NCBI GenBank assembly: GCA_001795975.1
Contig: MGLG01000011.1
Coordinates: forward strand, 1-15,396
From: Candidatus Yanofskybacteria bacterium RIFOXYD1_FULL_42_10
GTDB lineage: Bacteria > Patescibacteriota > Minisyncoccia > 2-02-FULL-40-12 > GWA2-44-9
Length of the DNA stretch: 15,396 bases
Direction of reading: 5' to 3'
This document shows positions 6,097 through 12,621 of this stretch, piece after piece. The stretch's first letter is position 1. The number at the start of each line of letters is the position of its first letter. The notes beneath the pieces were generated by a model. That model did not search any database, had not been told where the DNA came from, and saw only the letters and a list, made by a program, of their open reading frames with translations. A program made the translations under genes and the position numbers.

Positions 6097-6417
6097 ATGC
6101 CCATTGAAATTAAGGAGAATAGATTTCTTTTCATTAGTGATCCCAATCGCAAAGAAGCTTCCTACCATATATGCGATAAAAAACCTTCTTTTTTTGAACT
6201 TTTAAGGTATCAATACAAAGAGATCCATCTTTCACATATTTCTTTTGCCTGGCGTGTAATGACTGATTTTGGCAGTTTTCTTTTACCGAATATTTCCAAT
6301 TGCCCCTACTGCGGGATTGATTTGGAAAAAGAATATCAGGCGAGGATAAATCCTCCCCCCAAAAAAGAAACCAAAAAAGAAGAAAACACTCCTCAATATT
6401 TTGAATGGGGATGTTAG
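6097..6417 (+). CDS. Small CxxC protein of unknown function
   Basis: A 106-residue protein that I do not recognise. The start is well set: AGGAGG at 6086-6091 lies five bases before the ATG. The body (1-65) is mixed with aromatic patches (FFELLRYQY, ISFAWRVM) and no clear membrane segment. C69-P-Y-C72-G looks like half of a zinc ribbon; C26, the terminal C106 and H24/H44/H47 could supply other ligands. The tail (88-106) is proline-lysine-glutamate rich, suggesting a flexible end. It is followed nine bases later by a 28-residue membrane peptide and then a terminator, so the two form a small transcription unit separate from the long RNA upstream. Strong translation signals, unlike those of the housekeeping genes here, suggest an accessory gene. 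Confidence 0.7.
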   Translation: MPIEIKENRFLFISDPNRKEASYHICDKKPSFFELLRYQYKEIHLSHISFAWRVMTDFGSFLLPNISNCPYCGIDLEKEYQARINPPPKKETKKEENTPQYFEWGC

Positions 6418-6426
6418 GAAAAAAAT

Positions 6427-6513
6427 ATGTGGGTGATTGCTTTGGTAGCAATTAAACTTTCATATCTCCTCCTGTTCTTTTTCATCAGAGGCGTCGGCTT
6501 GAATGATAATTGA
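6427..6513 (+). CDS. 28-residue single-pass membrane peptide
   Basis: This short frame starts with MWVIALVAIKLSYLLLFFFI and ends with a polar tail RGVGLNDN before TGA (6511-6513). It is almost entirely one hydrophobic span with a lysine at position 10, the shape of a single-pass membrane peptide. TAGGAAA (6415-6421), which includes the stop codon of the upstream gene, gives a weak ribosome binding site six to eight bases before the ATG. A good terminator follows 17 bases after the stop, and the gene lies nine bases downstream of the CxxC protein, supporting a two-gene unit. It could be a toxin-like or regulatory small membrane protein; no family is recognised. It is the only predicted protein of any length here that ends in TGA. 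Confidence 0.5.
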   Translation: MWVIALVAIKLSYLLLFFFIRGVGLNDN

Positions 6514-6530
6514 GAACCGCGTTTAACCAA

Positions 6531-6563
6531 AGGCTTCGGAACTTTCCGGAGCTTTTCTTTTTA
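6531..6563 (+). terminator. Rho-independent terminator of the small operon
   Basis: AGGCTTCGGA (6531-6540) pairs with TCCGGAGCTT (6545-6554), including G-U pairs, around a four-base loop, followed by TTCTTTTTA. Confidence 0.8.
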
Positions 6564-6655
6564 TCTAAACCATCGCTCCCGCCCCCGCTTCAACAACCAT
6601 ACTTCTTATCACCCCGCAACCTCCCTAACGGCTTCGGGGTGCCCTCTGATTTTGA

Positions 6656-6711
6656 ATTGCTATCTTGATAGCTTGTTATATTGTTAAGAATTAAATCAAC
6701 AAGATAGCAAT
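6656..6711. repeat. Short-repeat hairpin (array C) in a gene-free stretch
   Basis: ATTGCTATCTTG (6656-6667) and its exact complement CAAGATAGCAAT (6700-6711) flank further units of the same kind (TAGCTTGTTATATTGTTAA). It shares CAAGATAGCAA with array A and TTGCTATCTTG with its complement. Unlike the other arrays it does not precede a credible gene; an ATG at 6725 opens only a nine-codon frame. Confidence 0.7.
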
Positions 6712-6739
6712 CAACAATTTATTTATGCCACGCCCTCCG

Positions 6740-6776
6740 CCTGCTCTCCCCTAGGCCTTGCCTAGGGGAGAGCAGG
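6740..6776. repeat. 16-bp perfect hairpin
   Basis: CCTGCTCTCCCCTAGG (6740-6755) pairs exactly with 6761-6776 around a CCTTG loop. A few T residues follow (GTTTATATTT), so it may be a terminator on the + strand. It lies in the gene-free stretch 6564-7372. Confidence 0.65.
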
Positions 6777-6795
6777 TTTATATTTGAAACCGATG

Positions 6796-6823
6796 TTCAG
6801 ACAAAAAGATTCAAGGGAATAAT
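6796..6823 (+). promoter_or_regulatory. Possible promoter of the second hairpin-rich RNA
   Basis: TTCAGA (6796-6801), a 16-base spacer and AATAAT (6818-6823): four and five of six consensus bases. Predicted start near 6830, just before a run of hairpins that ends in a terminator at 7141-7190. Confidence 0.35.
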
Positions 6824-6993
6824 ACAAAGGCTTATATATCAAAGATTCCCTCCCCTACACTGGACATAGGGGAGGGAAATCTATGCAAGGCATGGGGGAG
6901 AGAAAGAGGAGAGTTTCTGAGTTATTTGCTTGGCTACGGATCAAGGAAGCGGGGAAAGGGACTTTCTTTCACTATTATTAAATTACCAAGCAA

Positions 6994-7029
6994 TCAACGG
7001 CTCAACGGTAATTACCGTTGAGCCGTTGA
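6994..7029. repeat. Perfect 36-bp palindrome
   Basis: TCAACGGCTCAACGGTAA (6994-7011) is followed directly by its exact reverse complement (7012-7029). It also contains a doubled CAACGG. It is the second long spacerless palindrome in the intergenic region, after that at 5181-5222. Confidence 0.88.
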
Positions 7030-7140
7030 AATCCAAGCAAGCGGATGAGTCCCGAACGAAGTAGGATGCGGGATAAGTCCGCGGCTTCGTACGGGATGAG
7101 TCTTTGAGCGGGTTTTAAGGATAGAACTGTTTTTTGTGAA

Positions 7141-7190
7141 AAAACAACCCCGCCCTTATGAAGCGGGCTGAAGAAAGGCGGGGTTGTTTT
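7141..7190 (+). terminator. Probable rho-independent terminator
   Basis: AAAACAACCCCGCC (7141-7154) pairs exactly with GGCGGGGTTGTTTT (7177-7190) around a 22-base loop containing a small CCCG/CGGG-type helix. The T run at its 3' end suits termination of a + strand transcript. Confidence 0.65.
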
Positions 7191-7277
7191 GGAACTTAAA
7201 ATTCATACGCTTGCTTGGGATGAAAAAGAGATAGCGGCAGAGCCGAGTAGTCCACACGGGAAATTTTATTTTTAGGT

Positions 7278-7322
7278 TATAATTGGCAGTAAGGGTTGAA
7301 TGTAAATAAGTTTACATTCAAC
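7278..7322 (+). promoter_or_regulatory. -10 box and leader hairpin before the DUF4012 gene
   Basis: A consensus TATAAT at 7278-7283 has no convincing -35 box. A perfect 12-bp hairpin follows in the presumed leader: GTTGAATGTAAA (7295-7306), TAAG loop, TTTACATTCAAC (7311-7322). A smaller hairpin (ACGCC/GGCGT, 7341-7355) lies between it and the start codon. Confidence 0.45.
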
Positions 7323-7372
7323 TTGAGCGAACCAATTAAACGGACGCCAAAGGCGGCGTTCTAATTATACGG

Positions 7373-9976
7373 ATGCCCCCGACAAGGAATAGGATTTTAG
7401 GGGCGATGTTTGATGTCAGGCCGGTAGACAAAACCGGTGCTGTTGATTTTGCAAAAATCTCATTTGTTAGTCCCGTAATAAAATTAAGAAATAAAAACAA
7501 CAAGGCGCCAATAAAAATAAACAGAACGAAAATTGAAAATGAAAATGTTGTGATAGCAATTGCGCCAATCGCAAGCCCGCAAATCGTCTCCAAAGAAACT
7601 GTTCCCCATATCAGCGAGAAAGAAGAGCTGGAGAATTTTTTGAGTTCAGAATTTAATCCGCATATTGAAATTGCTTCCGTCGGCGGAGAAATTATCAGTA
7701 AAAACGATTCAAAGCCGAGATATAAGCCGATATTAAGAAATAACTTTCAAAACGAAGAAGAAGCGACGCCTATTTTTGCTTCAGCTGAAGTTGCGCTCGG
7801 CGATGACCCATTCGATAAAATTCAGGGTCATCTTGAGCAACGCCGAATGGATGATTATCAGCCGATTCTTGCCGAGATGAGAAGACCGATAAAACTGGCC
7901 GGCGACGGGGTTATCGCTGGAGAATTAAAAGAAATCAGTATTTTTAATACGACAAATCTGGAAAAGGCGAACCCGATTCAGTCATCTCCCGAACTTAATT
8001 TTTGGACGGAACAGTTTAAACCGAAAGAACGGTCCCCAAAATTCGGCATTAAATTGTCCGCTCTATCTTCAACCGGAATTTTAGCGGTCTTGGCGATTTC
8101 GTTGGGCGCATTTTATTTCGGGCAATACGGATTTAATGTAAAAAATGAATTGGCGCAAGAAGGTGGCGCGGCCGCAAAAAGCATAGAAACCGCGAAAGAG
8201 AATCTTAAAAATTTTGATTTTGTTTCCGCTTCCGATAATTTTGCCCGTGCTTACGAAGAATTTTCCAAAGCCGGAGAACGGCTAAATTTTATGGGCGCGT
8301 CGATCAGTTCTTTTATCGCCGAATTTCCCGGAGCGGGAAAATTAAAATCGGCAAAAAATATAATTGCCGCCGGAAAATTAATCGCTAATTCCGGCAAGGC
8401 CATGTCTGACGCTATCGGAGCCGTTGCCAAGACGGGGTTAATTTTGAACCCTTCAGAATCAGGCGGAATGTCCGTATCAAAAATTATGGGCTCATTGGGA
8501 GAATCATTGTCTCTCTCCAAAAAAAATATAAAGAAAGCGCGGGCGCTTTTGGCGGATATTGAGATTGACGATATTCCGGAAGACAAAAAACCGGCCATTG
8601 AGGAACTGAACGCCAAGCTTCCTCTTTTTGAAAAATTAATCAGCGAGGCGACTGATTATTCAAAATTTTTAGAAAATTTGATCGGGACAAAAGGAGCAAA
8701 AAAATATCTTCTTTTGTTCCAAAATTCCAATGAGTTAAGACCGACCGGGGGATTTCCGGGAAGTTACGGCGTGATTTCATTTAAAGACGGCCAACTGCAG
8801 GATTTTTTTGCCGATGACTCGTATAATCTTGACGGACAGCTCAAAGATTTAATTATTCCGCCTCTTCAGCTGCAGCATATCACTCCCGCATGGGGGATGA
8901 GAGACGCGAATTGGTTTGTTGATTTTCCGTCCTCGGCGGCCAAGATATCTCAATTTTTTAAAAAGGAAGCCGGTTATGACATAGACGGAGTGATAACCGT
9001 TAATCCCAAAATAGTTTCAAAAATATTGGATATTGTCGGTTCGGTGGAAATGCCGCAATACGGTGTTGTTTTGAATAGTGAAAATCTGATAACCACCGTT
9101 CAGGATCAAGTGGAATACAAAGGCGACCGCAAAAAGCCGAAACAAATTGTGATGGATCTGGCTCCTGAATTACTTAAAAAATTATACTTGGCCGATTCGG
9201 GAAAATGGATGAACATTTTTAATATTTTAGTCGCAAGCCTTGAAAGCAAGGATATTTTGATGTATTTCCGGGATCTTGGATTAGAAAGTTTTTCGGCCGA
9301 TAAAGGTTTTAGCGGAGCGGTTAAACAAACAAGCGCCGATTATCTTATGGTGACGCTGGCAAATGTTAAGGGTTCCAAGACGGATGCGATGATCGATTCT
9401 TCCGTTAAAATAGACACCGCGATTGAGAGCAGGAGCATTAAGCACGAACTTTCATTAGTCAGACAACATAACGGCGGAGAAACCGAGTATGGTTTTTATA
9501 ACAAAATAAACCCGGCTTTCGTAAGAGTATTAGTGCCGGAAGGTTCCGAACTTATCAGCATAACCGGAAATTCCAAGCCAAATTACAAACCGCTTATTAA
9601 CTACGACAAATCTTTTAAAACAGACGATGATTTGTTTAAATTTGAATCCAGCGCTTACTATGACAGTGAGAATGAGGTTTTCATATTTAAAGAATCCGGA
9701 AAAACAGAATTTGGTTTTTGGATGATTACGGAGCCCGGAGAAACAAAGACTATCATTGTTGAATATGCCGTCCCGCTAAAAATTCAAAACGGCAAATATG
9801 AATTACTGGTTCAAAAACAGCCCGGTTTTGAAATAAAAAACTTTGAATTTGTGATGAATAAACCCGATAATTTGGAAATAACAAGTTCCGAACCGACCTT
9901 GAATAAAATAGGAGATAAATATATATTAAACGGCGCCCTGGAAAGAGACACTTCAATCGGTGTTTTGTTCAAGTAG
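7373..9976 (+). CDS. DUF4012 domain membrane protein
   Basis: A large bitopic protein of 867 residues. The first 225 residues are charged, low in complexity and probably cytoplasmic; one membrane segment follows (about 229-250, STGILAVLAISLGAFYFGQ), then an extracytoplasmic helical stretch (about 250-440) and the DUF4012 core, marked by LLLFQNSNELRPTGGFPGSYG (446-466) and, near 505, PAWGMRDANWFVDFP. The family is frequent in Patescibacteria and some Gram-positives, often near surface-glycan genes; its function is not established, and a role in cell-surface assembly is inferred only from such neighbours. The ATG at 7373 has no ribosome binding site; the ATG at 7406 follows TTAGGGGCG and is an alternative start. 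The frame is closed upstream by a TAA near 7338, so there is no longer form. Confidence 0.88.
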   Translation: MPPTRNRILGAMFDVRPVDKTGAVDFAKISFVSPVIKLRNKNNKAPIKINRTKIENENVVIAIAPIASPQIVSKETVPHISEKEELENFLSSEFNPHIEIASVGGEIISKNDSKPRYKPILRNNFQNEEEATPIFASAEVALGDDPFDKIQGHLEQRRMDDYQPILAEMRRPIKLAGDGVIAGELKEISIFNTTNLEKANPIQSSPELNFWTEQFKPKERSPKFGIKLSALSSTGILAVLAISLGAFYFGQYGFNVKNELAQEGGAAAKSIETAKENLKNFDFVSASDNFARAYEEFSKAGERLNFMGASISSFIAEFPGAGKLKSAKNIIAAGKLIANSGKAMSDAIGAVAKTGLILNPSESGGMSVSKIMGSLGESLSLSKKNIKKARALLADIEIDDIPEDKKPAIEELNAKLPLFEKLISEATDYSKFLENLIGTKGAKKYLLLFQNSNELRPTGGFPGSYGVISFKDGQLQDFFADDSYNLDGQLKDLIIPPLQLQHITPAWGMRDANWFVDFPSSAAKISQFFKKEAGYDIDGVITVNPKIVSKILDIVGSVEMPQYGVVLNSENLITTVQDQVEYKGDRKKPKQIVMDLAPELLKKLYLADSGKWMNIFNILVASLESKDILMYFRDLGLESFSADKGFSGAVKQTSADYLMVTLANVKGSKTDAMIDSSVKIDTAIESRSIKHELSLVRQHNGGETEYGFYNKINPAFVRVLVPEGSELISITGNSKPNYKPLINYDKSFKTDDDLFKFESSAYYDSENEVFIFKESGKTEFGFWMITEPGETKTIIVEYAVPLKIQNGKYELLVQKQPGFEIKNFEFVMNKPDNLEITSSEPTLNKIGDKYILNGALERDTSIGVLFK

Positions 9977-9990
9977 CATTTTCGCTATTT

Positions 9991-10026
9991 TAACAGGCAA
10001 GACCTGTTAAAAGGTCTTGCCTGTTA
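9991..10026 (+). terminator. 15-bp perfect hairpin between DUF4012 gene and lepA
   Basis: TAACAGGCAAGACCT (9991-10005) pairs exactly with 10012-10026 around GTTAAA, ending six bases before the lepA ATG. The trailing TTAGTTTCT is a poor T tract, so it could end the DUF4012 transcript or sit in the lepA leader and affect ribosome access. Confidence 0.6.
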
Positions 10027-10032
10027 GTTTCT

Positions 10033-11856
10033 ATGAATTTATCCAACACGCGCAATTTTTGCATCATCGCTCACATTGATCACGGAAAATCCACTTTGGC
10101 GGATCGTTTTTTGGAATTAACTAAAACGGTTGAAAAAAGAAAAATGCAGGAGCAATTTTTGGATCAGATGGAGCTTGAGCGGGAAAGGGGGATAACAATC
10201 AAACTTCAGCCCGTGCGGATGTGCTATAGACTATTGACCATAGACAATGGACAAGAGCAAGATTATATCTTAAATCTGATTGATACCCCGGGTCATGTGG
10301 ATTTTTCTTACGAAGTTTCCCGTTCTTTGGCGGCGGTTGAAGGAGCGGTGCTTTTGGTGGACGCTTCAAAAGGCATTCAGGCGCAAACCTTAGCGAATTT
10401 ACATTTGGCTCAAGCTCAAAATCTCAAAATCATTCCGGTTATAAACAAAATAGATCTTCCCAACGCTCGGACGGAAGAAATCAAAGAAGAGCTGGCGTTT
10501 CTGTTGGGCATTGATTCCGAAGATGTTCTTGAAGTTTCGGCAAAGAATGGAACGAATATAGACAAAATTCTGGAAAAAATAATAAAAGATGTGCCTCCGC
10601 CTGTTATTGACGATAAGCCGTCGACTGACAGCCGGTTAAGGGCGCTTATTTTTGATTCTGTTTTTGACACTTATAAAGGCGTGATTGCTTTTGTAAGAAT
10701 TTTTGGCGGGTCGGTGAAGCGGGGAGACAAGATTATGGCAAGCGCGACCGGAGCCAAGGCGGAAGTGATTGAAGCGGGATTTTTTGCTCCAGCTCTTTCG
10801 GCAACTTTGGAATTGGTTGCCGGTAATATCGGATATATCGCCACCGGTCTGAAAGATCCGGGGCAGATTAGGGTCGGCGACACGATTACCAATGATCCGG
10901 TTTCGTCCTCGTTTCATCCGTTGCCGGGCTATAAAGAACCCAACCCGATGGTCTTTGCGAGTTTTTTTCCGGAAAATGGAGAAGAATACGATTTGCTTAA
11001 AGACGCTTTGGGGAAATTAAAATTAACCGATGCTTCTTTATCGTATGAACCTGAATCATCGGCCGGTTTGGGCAGGGGATTCCGCCTGGGATTTTTGGGG
11101 ATGCTTCATGTGGAAATTATCTCGGAGAGATTAAAACGCGAATTTGGTTTGTCCTTGATAATATCTTCGCCGTCGGTGGAATATCTGGTTGAGATGAAGA
11201 ACGGAGAAAAGATTAAAATCCGTTCAGCGGCGATGTTGCCGGATTTTTCAAAAATCAATTCCATCGCTGAGCCGATTGTCGCTTTGGAAATTCTCACTCC
11301 CTCGGCTTATATGGGCAATGTGATGGAATTAGTTTCTTCGGTAAGAAGCATTTATAATAGGACCGATTATTTGGGCAAAGGAACGGTTTTGTTGAAATAC
11401 GATGTGCCGTTGGCGGAAGTGATTACCGATTTTTACGACAAATTAAAGAGCGTTTCTTCGGGCTACGCTTCCATGGGACATGAACTGAAAGAAATGAGAA
11501 CGGATAAACTGGTGCGTCTGGATATTTTTATTTCCGGCGAGCTGGTGGAACCGTTTTCCAAAATTCTTCACGAAAAGAATGCGTATTATGAGGGAAGAAT
11601 GATGGCCGCCAAATTAAAGGAAACAATTCCGCCGCAATGGTTTGAGGTGGCGATACAGGCGGCAATCGGGGGTAAAATTATTGCCCGGGAAACAATTAGG
11701 GCAAGAAGAAAAGATGTTACCGGGTATTTGTACGGCGGAGATGTAACCCGCAAAATGAAGCTTTTGGAAAAACAAAAACGGGGCAAGAAAAAAATGAAAG
11801 AAGCGGGCAGAGTCAATCTCCCGCAGGAGGTTTTTCTTAAAATGTTGAAAAGATAG
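10033..11856 (+). CDS. lepA: Elongation factor 4 (LepA), ribosome back-translocating GTPase
   Basis: A translational GTPase that binds the ribosome and affects translocation and initiation under stress. At 607 residues it has the usual length and order: G1 AHIDHGKST (13-21), G2 RERGITI (50-56), G3 DTPGH (84-88), G4 NKID (138-141), SAKNG near 175, then the EF4-specific C-terminal region with RRKDVTGYLYGGDVTRKMKLLEKQKRGKKKMK near the end. Residues 65-74 between G2 and G3 are slightly longer than usual and are encoded by four imperfect heptamers (10227-10254). The ATG directly follows TTTCT with no Shine-Dalgarno sequence, and a 15-bp hairpin ends six bases upstream. Identification is firm; its control is not clear. 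Confidence 0.97.
   Translation: MNLSNTRNFCIIAHIDHGKSTLADRFLELTKTVEKRKMQEQFLDQMELERERGITIKLQPVRMCYRLLTIDNGQEQDYILNLIDTPGHVDFSYEVSRSLAAVEGAVLLVDASKGIQAQTLANLHLAQAQNLKIIPVINKIDLPNARTEEIKEELAFLLGIDSEDVLEVSAKNGTNIDKILEKIIKDVPPPVIDDKPSTDSRLRALIFDSVFDTYKGVIAFVRIFGGSVKRGDKIMASATGAKAEVIEAGFFAPALSATLELVAGNIGYIATGLKDPGQIRVGDTITNDPVSSSFHPLPGYKEPNPMVFASFFPENGEEYDLLKDALGKLKLTDASLSYEPESSAGLGRGFRLGFLGMLHVEIISERLKREFGLSLIISSPSVEYLVEMKNGEKIKIRSAAMLPDFSKINSIAEPIVALEILTPSAYMGNVMELVSSVRSIYNRTDYLGKGTVLLKYDVPLAEVITDFYDKLKSVSSGYASMGHELKEMRTDKLVRLDIFISGELVEPFSKILHEKNAYYEGRMMAAKLKETIPPQWFEVAIQAAIGGKIIARETIRARRKDVTGYLYGGDVTRKMKLLEKQKRGKKKMKEAGRVNLPQEVFLKMLKR
10227..10254 (+). repeat. Four imperfect heptamers inside lepA
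   Basis: TAGACTA, TTGACCA, TAGACAA and TGGACAA in tandem, all of the form T-N-G-A-C-N-A. They encode the extra residues of the loop before G3 of LepA. The unit length matches the 7-8-bp arrays between genes, but the unit sequence differs. Confidence 0.6.
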
Positions 11857-11893
11857 TGTTAAAAGGGTTATTCTACCTTTTAGCTTCGCTCGG

Positions 11894-11923
11894 GCAAAAT
11901 GTAAATAAGAATTTCCATTTTGC
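11894..11923. repeat. Hairpin after lepA
   Basis: GCAAAATG (11894-11901) pairs with CATTTTGC (11916-11923). The left arm and loop contain ATGTAAATAAG, which is also in the hairpin at 7295-7322. It sits between the convergent ends of lepA and the small minus-strand gene and may stop both transcripts. Confidence 0.5.
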
Positions 11924-11933
11924 TCCTTGCTTG

Positions 11934-12029
11934 CTAAAATAGAGGGAATAAGAGAAAAGCGACCATGCCCAAAATGGTAACGATAGCGACGATTACCGAA
12001 ATAATTTTTAGAGCTTTTTTATTAAACAT
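11934..12029 (-). CDS. 31-residue single-pass membrane protein
   Basis: On the minus strand, ATG (complement of 12027-12029) opens a frame of 31 codons that ends in TAG (complement of 11934-11936). It begins MFNKKALKIISVIVAIVTIL and ends with a second hydrophobic half and FPLF. The short lysine-rich start followed by about 24 hydrophobic residues is the shape of a small membrane protein with its N-terminus inside. The + strand reading of the same bases is a less orderly mixture, which favours the minus strand. It has no visible Shine-Dalgarno sequence, like most genes here, and diverges from the ftsB-like gene with 36 bases between the starts. I do not know a named family for it. Confidence 0.6.
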   Translation of the reverse strand: MFNKKALKIISVIVAIVTILGMVAFLLFPLF

Positions 12030-12065
12030 AATCTGCAAGTTTGTTTAAATTTACATTTTTTTACC

Positions 12066-12458
12066 GTGATTAGCAAGCTTTTTAATTCTAAATTTTTTTC
12101 CATTGCCGTTGTTTTTATTGCCGGCTGGCTGGTTTTGTCATGGTTGGGGGTTGAAAATAATAAAAAAGCTTTTGACAAAGAAATAATGGGGATTGAAGCG
12201 AAAATAAGCAATGTTCAAAAGACAAACAATGAATTAAGCGAATTTTTGTCGCATTTTGACAATCCTTCATTTCTTGAAAAAGAAGCGCGTTTAAAGTTAA
12301 ATTACAAAGCGCCGGACGAAGAAGTGATATTCGTTTACAGAGACAACGGCGCCAAAACCGCCTCTATTTCAGCTAACGCTTCTGACGGGCGATTGTTCAA
12401 ACATATTTTTTCTAAATTAGCCGGTTTTAAAAATAAGCTTTTAAATTTAAATGAATAA
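12066..12458 (+). CDS. Septum formation initiator, FtsB/DivIC-like
   Basis: A small bitopic division protein that in known bacteria joins FtsL and FtsQ (or DivIB) at the septum. The 130-residue protein has the family order: short cytoplasmic start, membrane segment (about 9-27, KFFSIAVVFIAGWLVLSWLG), coiled coil (about 30-62), then the DPxxxEKxAR-type motif as NPSFLEKEARLKLNYKAPDEEVIFVY (66-91). The tail of about 40 residues beyond it is longer than in E. coli FtsB. The start is GTG at 12066 after ATTTTTTTACC, with no Shine-Dalgarno sequence. The stop codon is immediately followed by tRNA-Gly, so the two probably share a transcript. FtsL-like proteins share this shape, but the EKxAR motif favours FtsB/DivIC. 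Confidence 0.85.
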   Translation: MISKLFNSKFFSIAVVFIAGWLVLSWLGVENNKKAFDKEIMGIEAKISNVQKTNNELSEFLSHFDNPSFLEKEARLKLNYKAPDEEVIFVYRDNGAKTASISANASDGRLFKHIFSKLAGFKNKLLNLNE

Positions 12459-12532
12459 GCGAGAGTAGCATAGTGGTAGTGCGCTTGCTTCCCAAGCAAG
12501 ATATGCGGGTCCGATTCCCGTCTCTCGCTCCA
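12459..12532 (+). tRNA. tRNA-Gly (anticodon CCC)
   Basis: A complete cloverleaf of 74 nt: acceptor GCGAGAG (12459-12465) with CTCTCGC, D-arm around TAGTGGTAG, anticodon stem CTTGC/GCAAG with loop TTCCCAA (anticodon 12491-12493), T-arm GCGGG-TCCGATT-CCCGT. CCA (12530-12532) is encoded and the discriminator base is T. It reads GGG codons. It starts on the base after the stop codon of the ftsB-like gene, so 5' processing by RNase P would cut the mRNA there. Confidence 0.95.
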
Positions 12533-12536
12533 AGAT

Positions 12537-12582
12537 TTGACTTTCAGATTTCCTTCTCATTTTTTAAATTTTCTGTTATATC
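12537..12582 (+). promoter_or_regulatory. Possible promoter of the caspase-like gene
   Basis: TTGACT (12537-12542) starts five bases after tRNA-Gly, but the best -10 (TATATC, 12577-12582, with TG at 12574-12575 as in extended -10 promoters) is too far away to pair with it. Read as an extended -10 promoter, transcription would start near 12589 and leave a 33-base leader. Confidence 0.35.
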
Positions 12583-12621
12583 TTATTCCATAGTTCCCTG
12601 ACAACCGGATAGGAGGCGGAA

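Larger units (their letters stand above)
6830..7190 (+). ncRNA. Second candidate structured RNA / hairpin-rich stretch
   Basis: No credible protein is encoded here. Structures seen in order: TTCCCTCCCCTA/TAGGGGAGGGAA (6846-6857 with 6867-6878), the 36-bp palindrome at 6994-7029, GCGGA...TCCGC with TCCCG/CGGGA (7041-7078 region), CCCG.ACGAAG pairing with CTTCGT.CGGG (7058-7092 region), and a terminator hairpin (7141-7190). GGATGAGTC occurs twice and GGATAAGTC once between 7043 and 7112. ATCCAAGCAAGCG (7032-7044) is nearly complementary to CGCTTGCTTGGGAT (7208-7221), just past the terminator. A single transcript is inferred from a weak promoter and the terminator; separate hairpin elements are the alternative. 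Confidence 0.45.

Noticed and set aside
7032..7110. Hammerhead-ribozyme-like sequence (GGATGAGTCC near paired stems)
   Set aside because: The core would need CUGAUGA and GAAA around stem II; here the first is CGGATGA and the second is absent, so the catalytic core is not met.
10636..10917. Overlapping minus-strand frames opposite lepA
   Set aside because: Antisense shadows of a strongly conserved gene; low-complexity translations and no ribosome binding sites.
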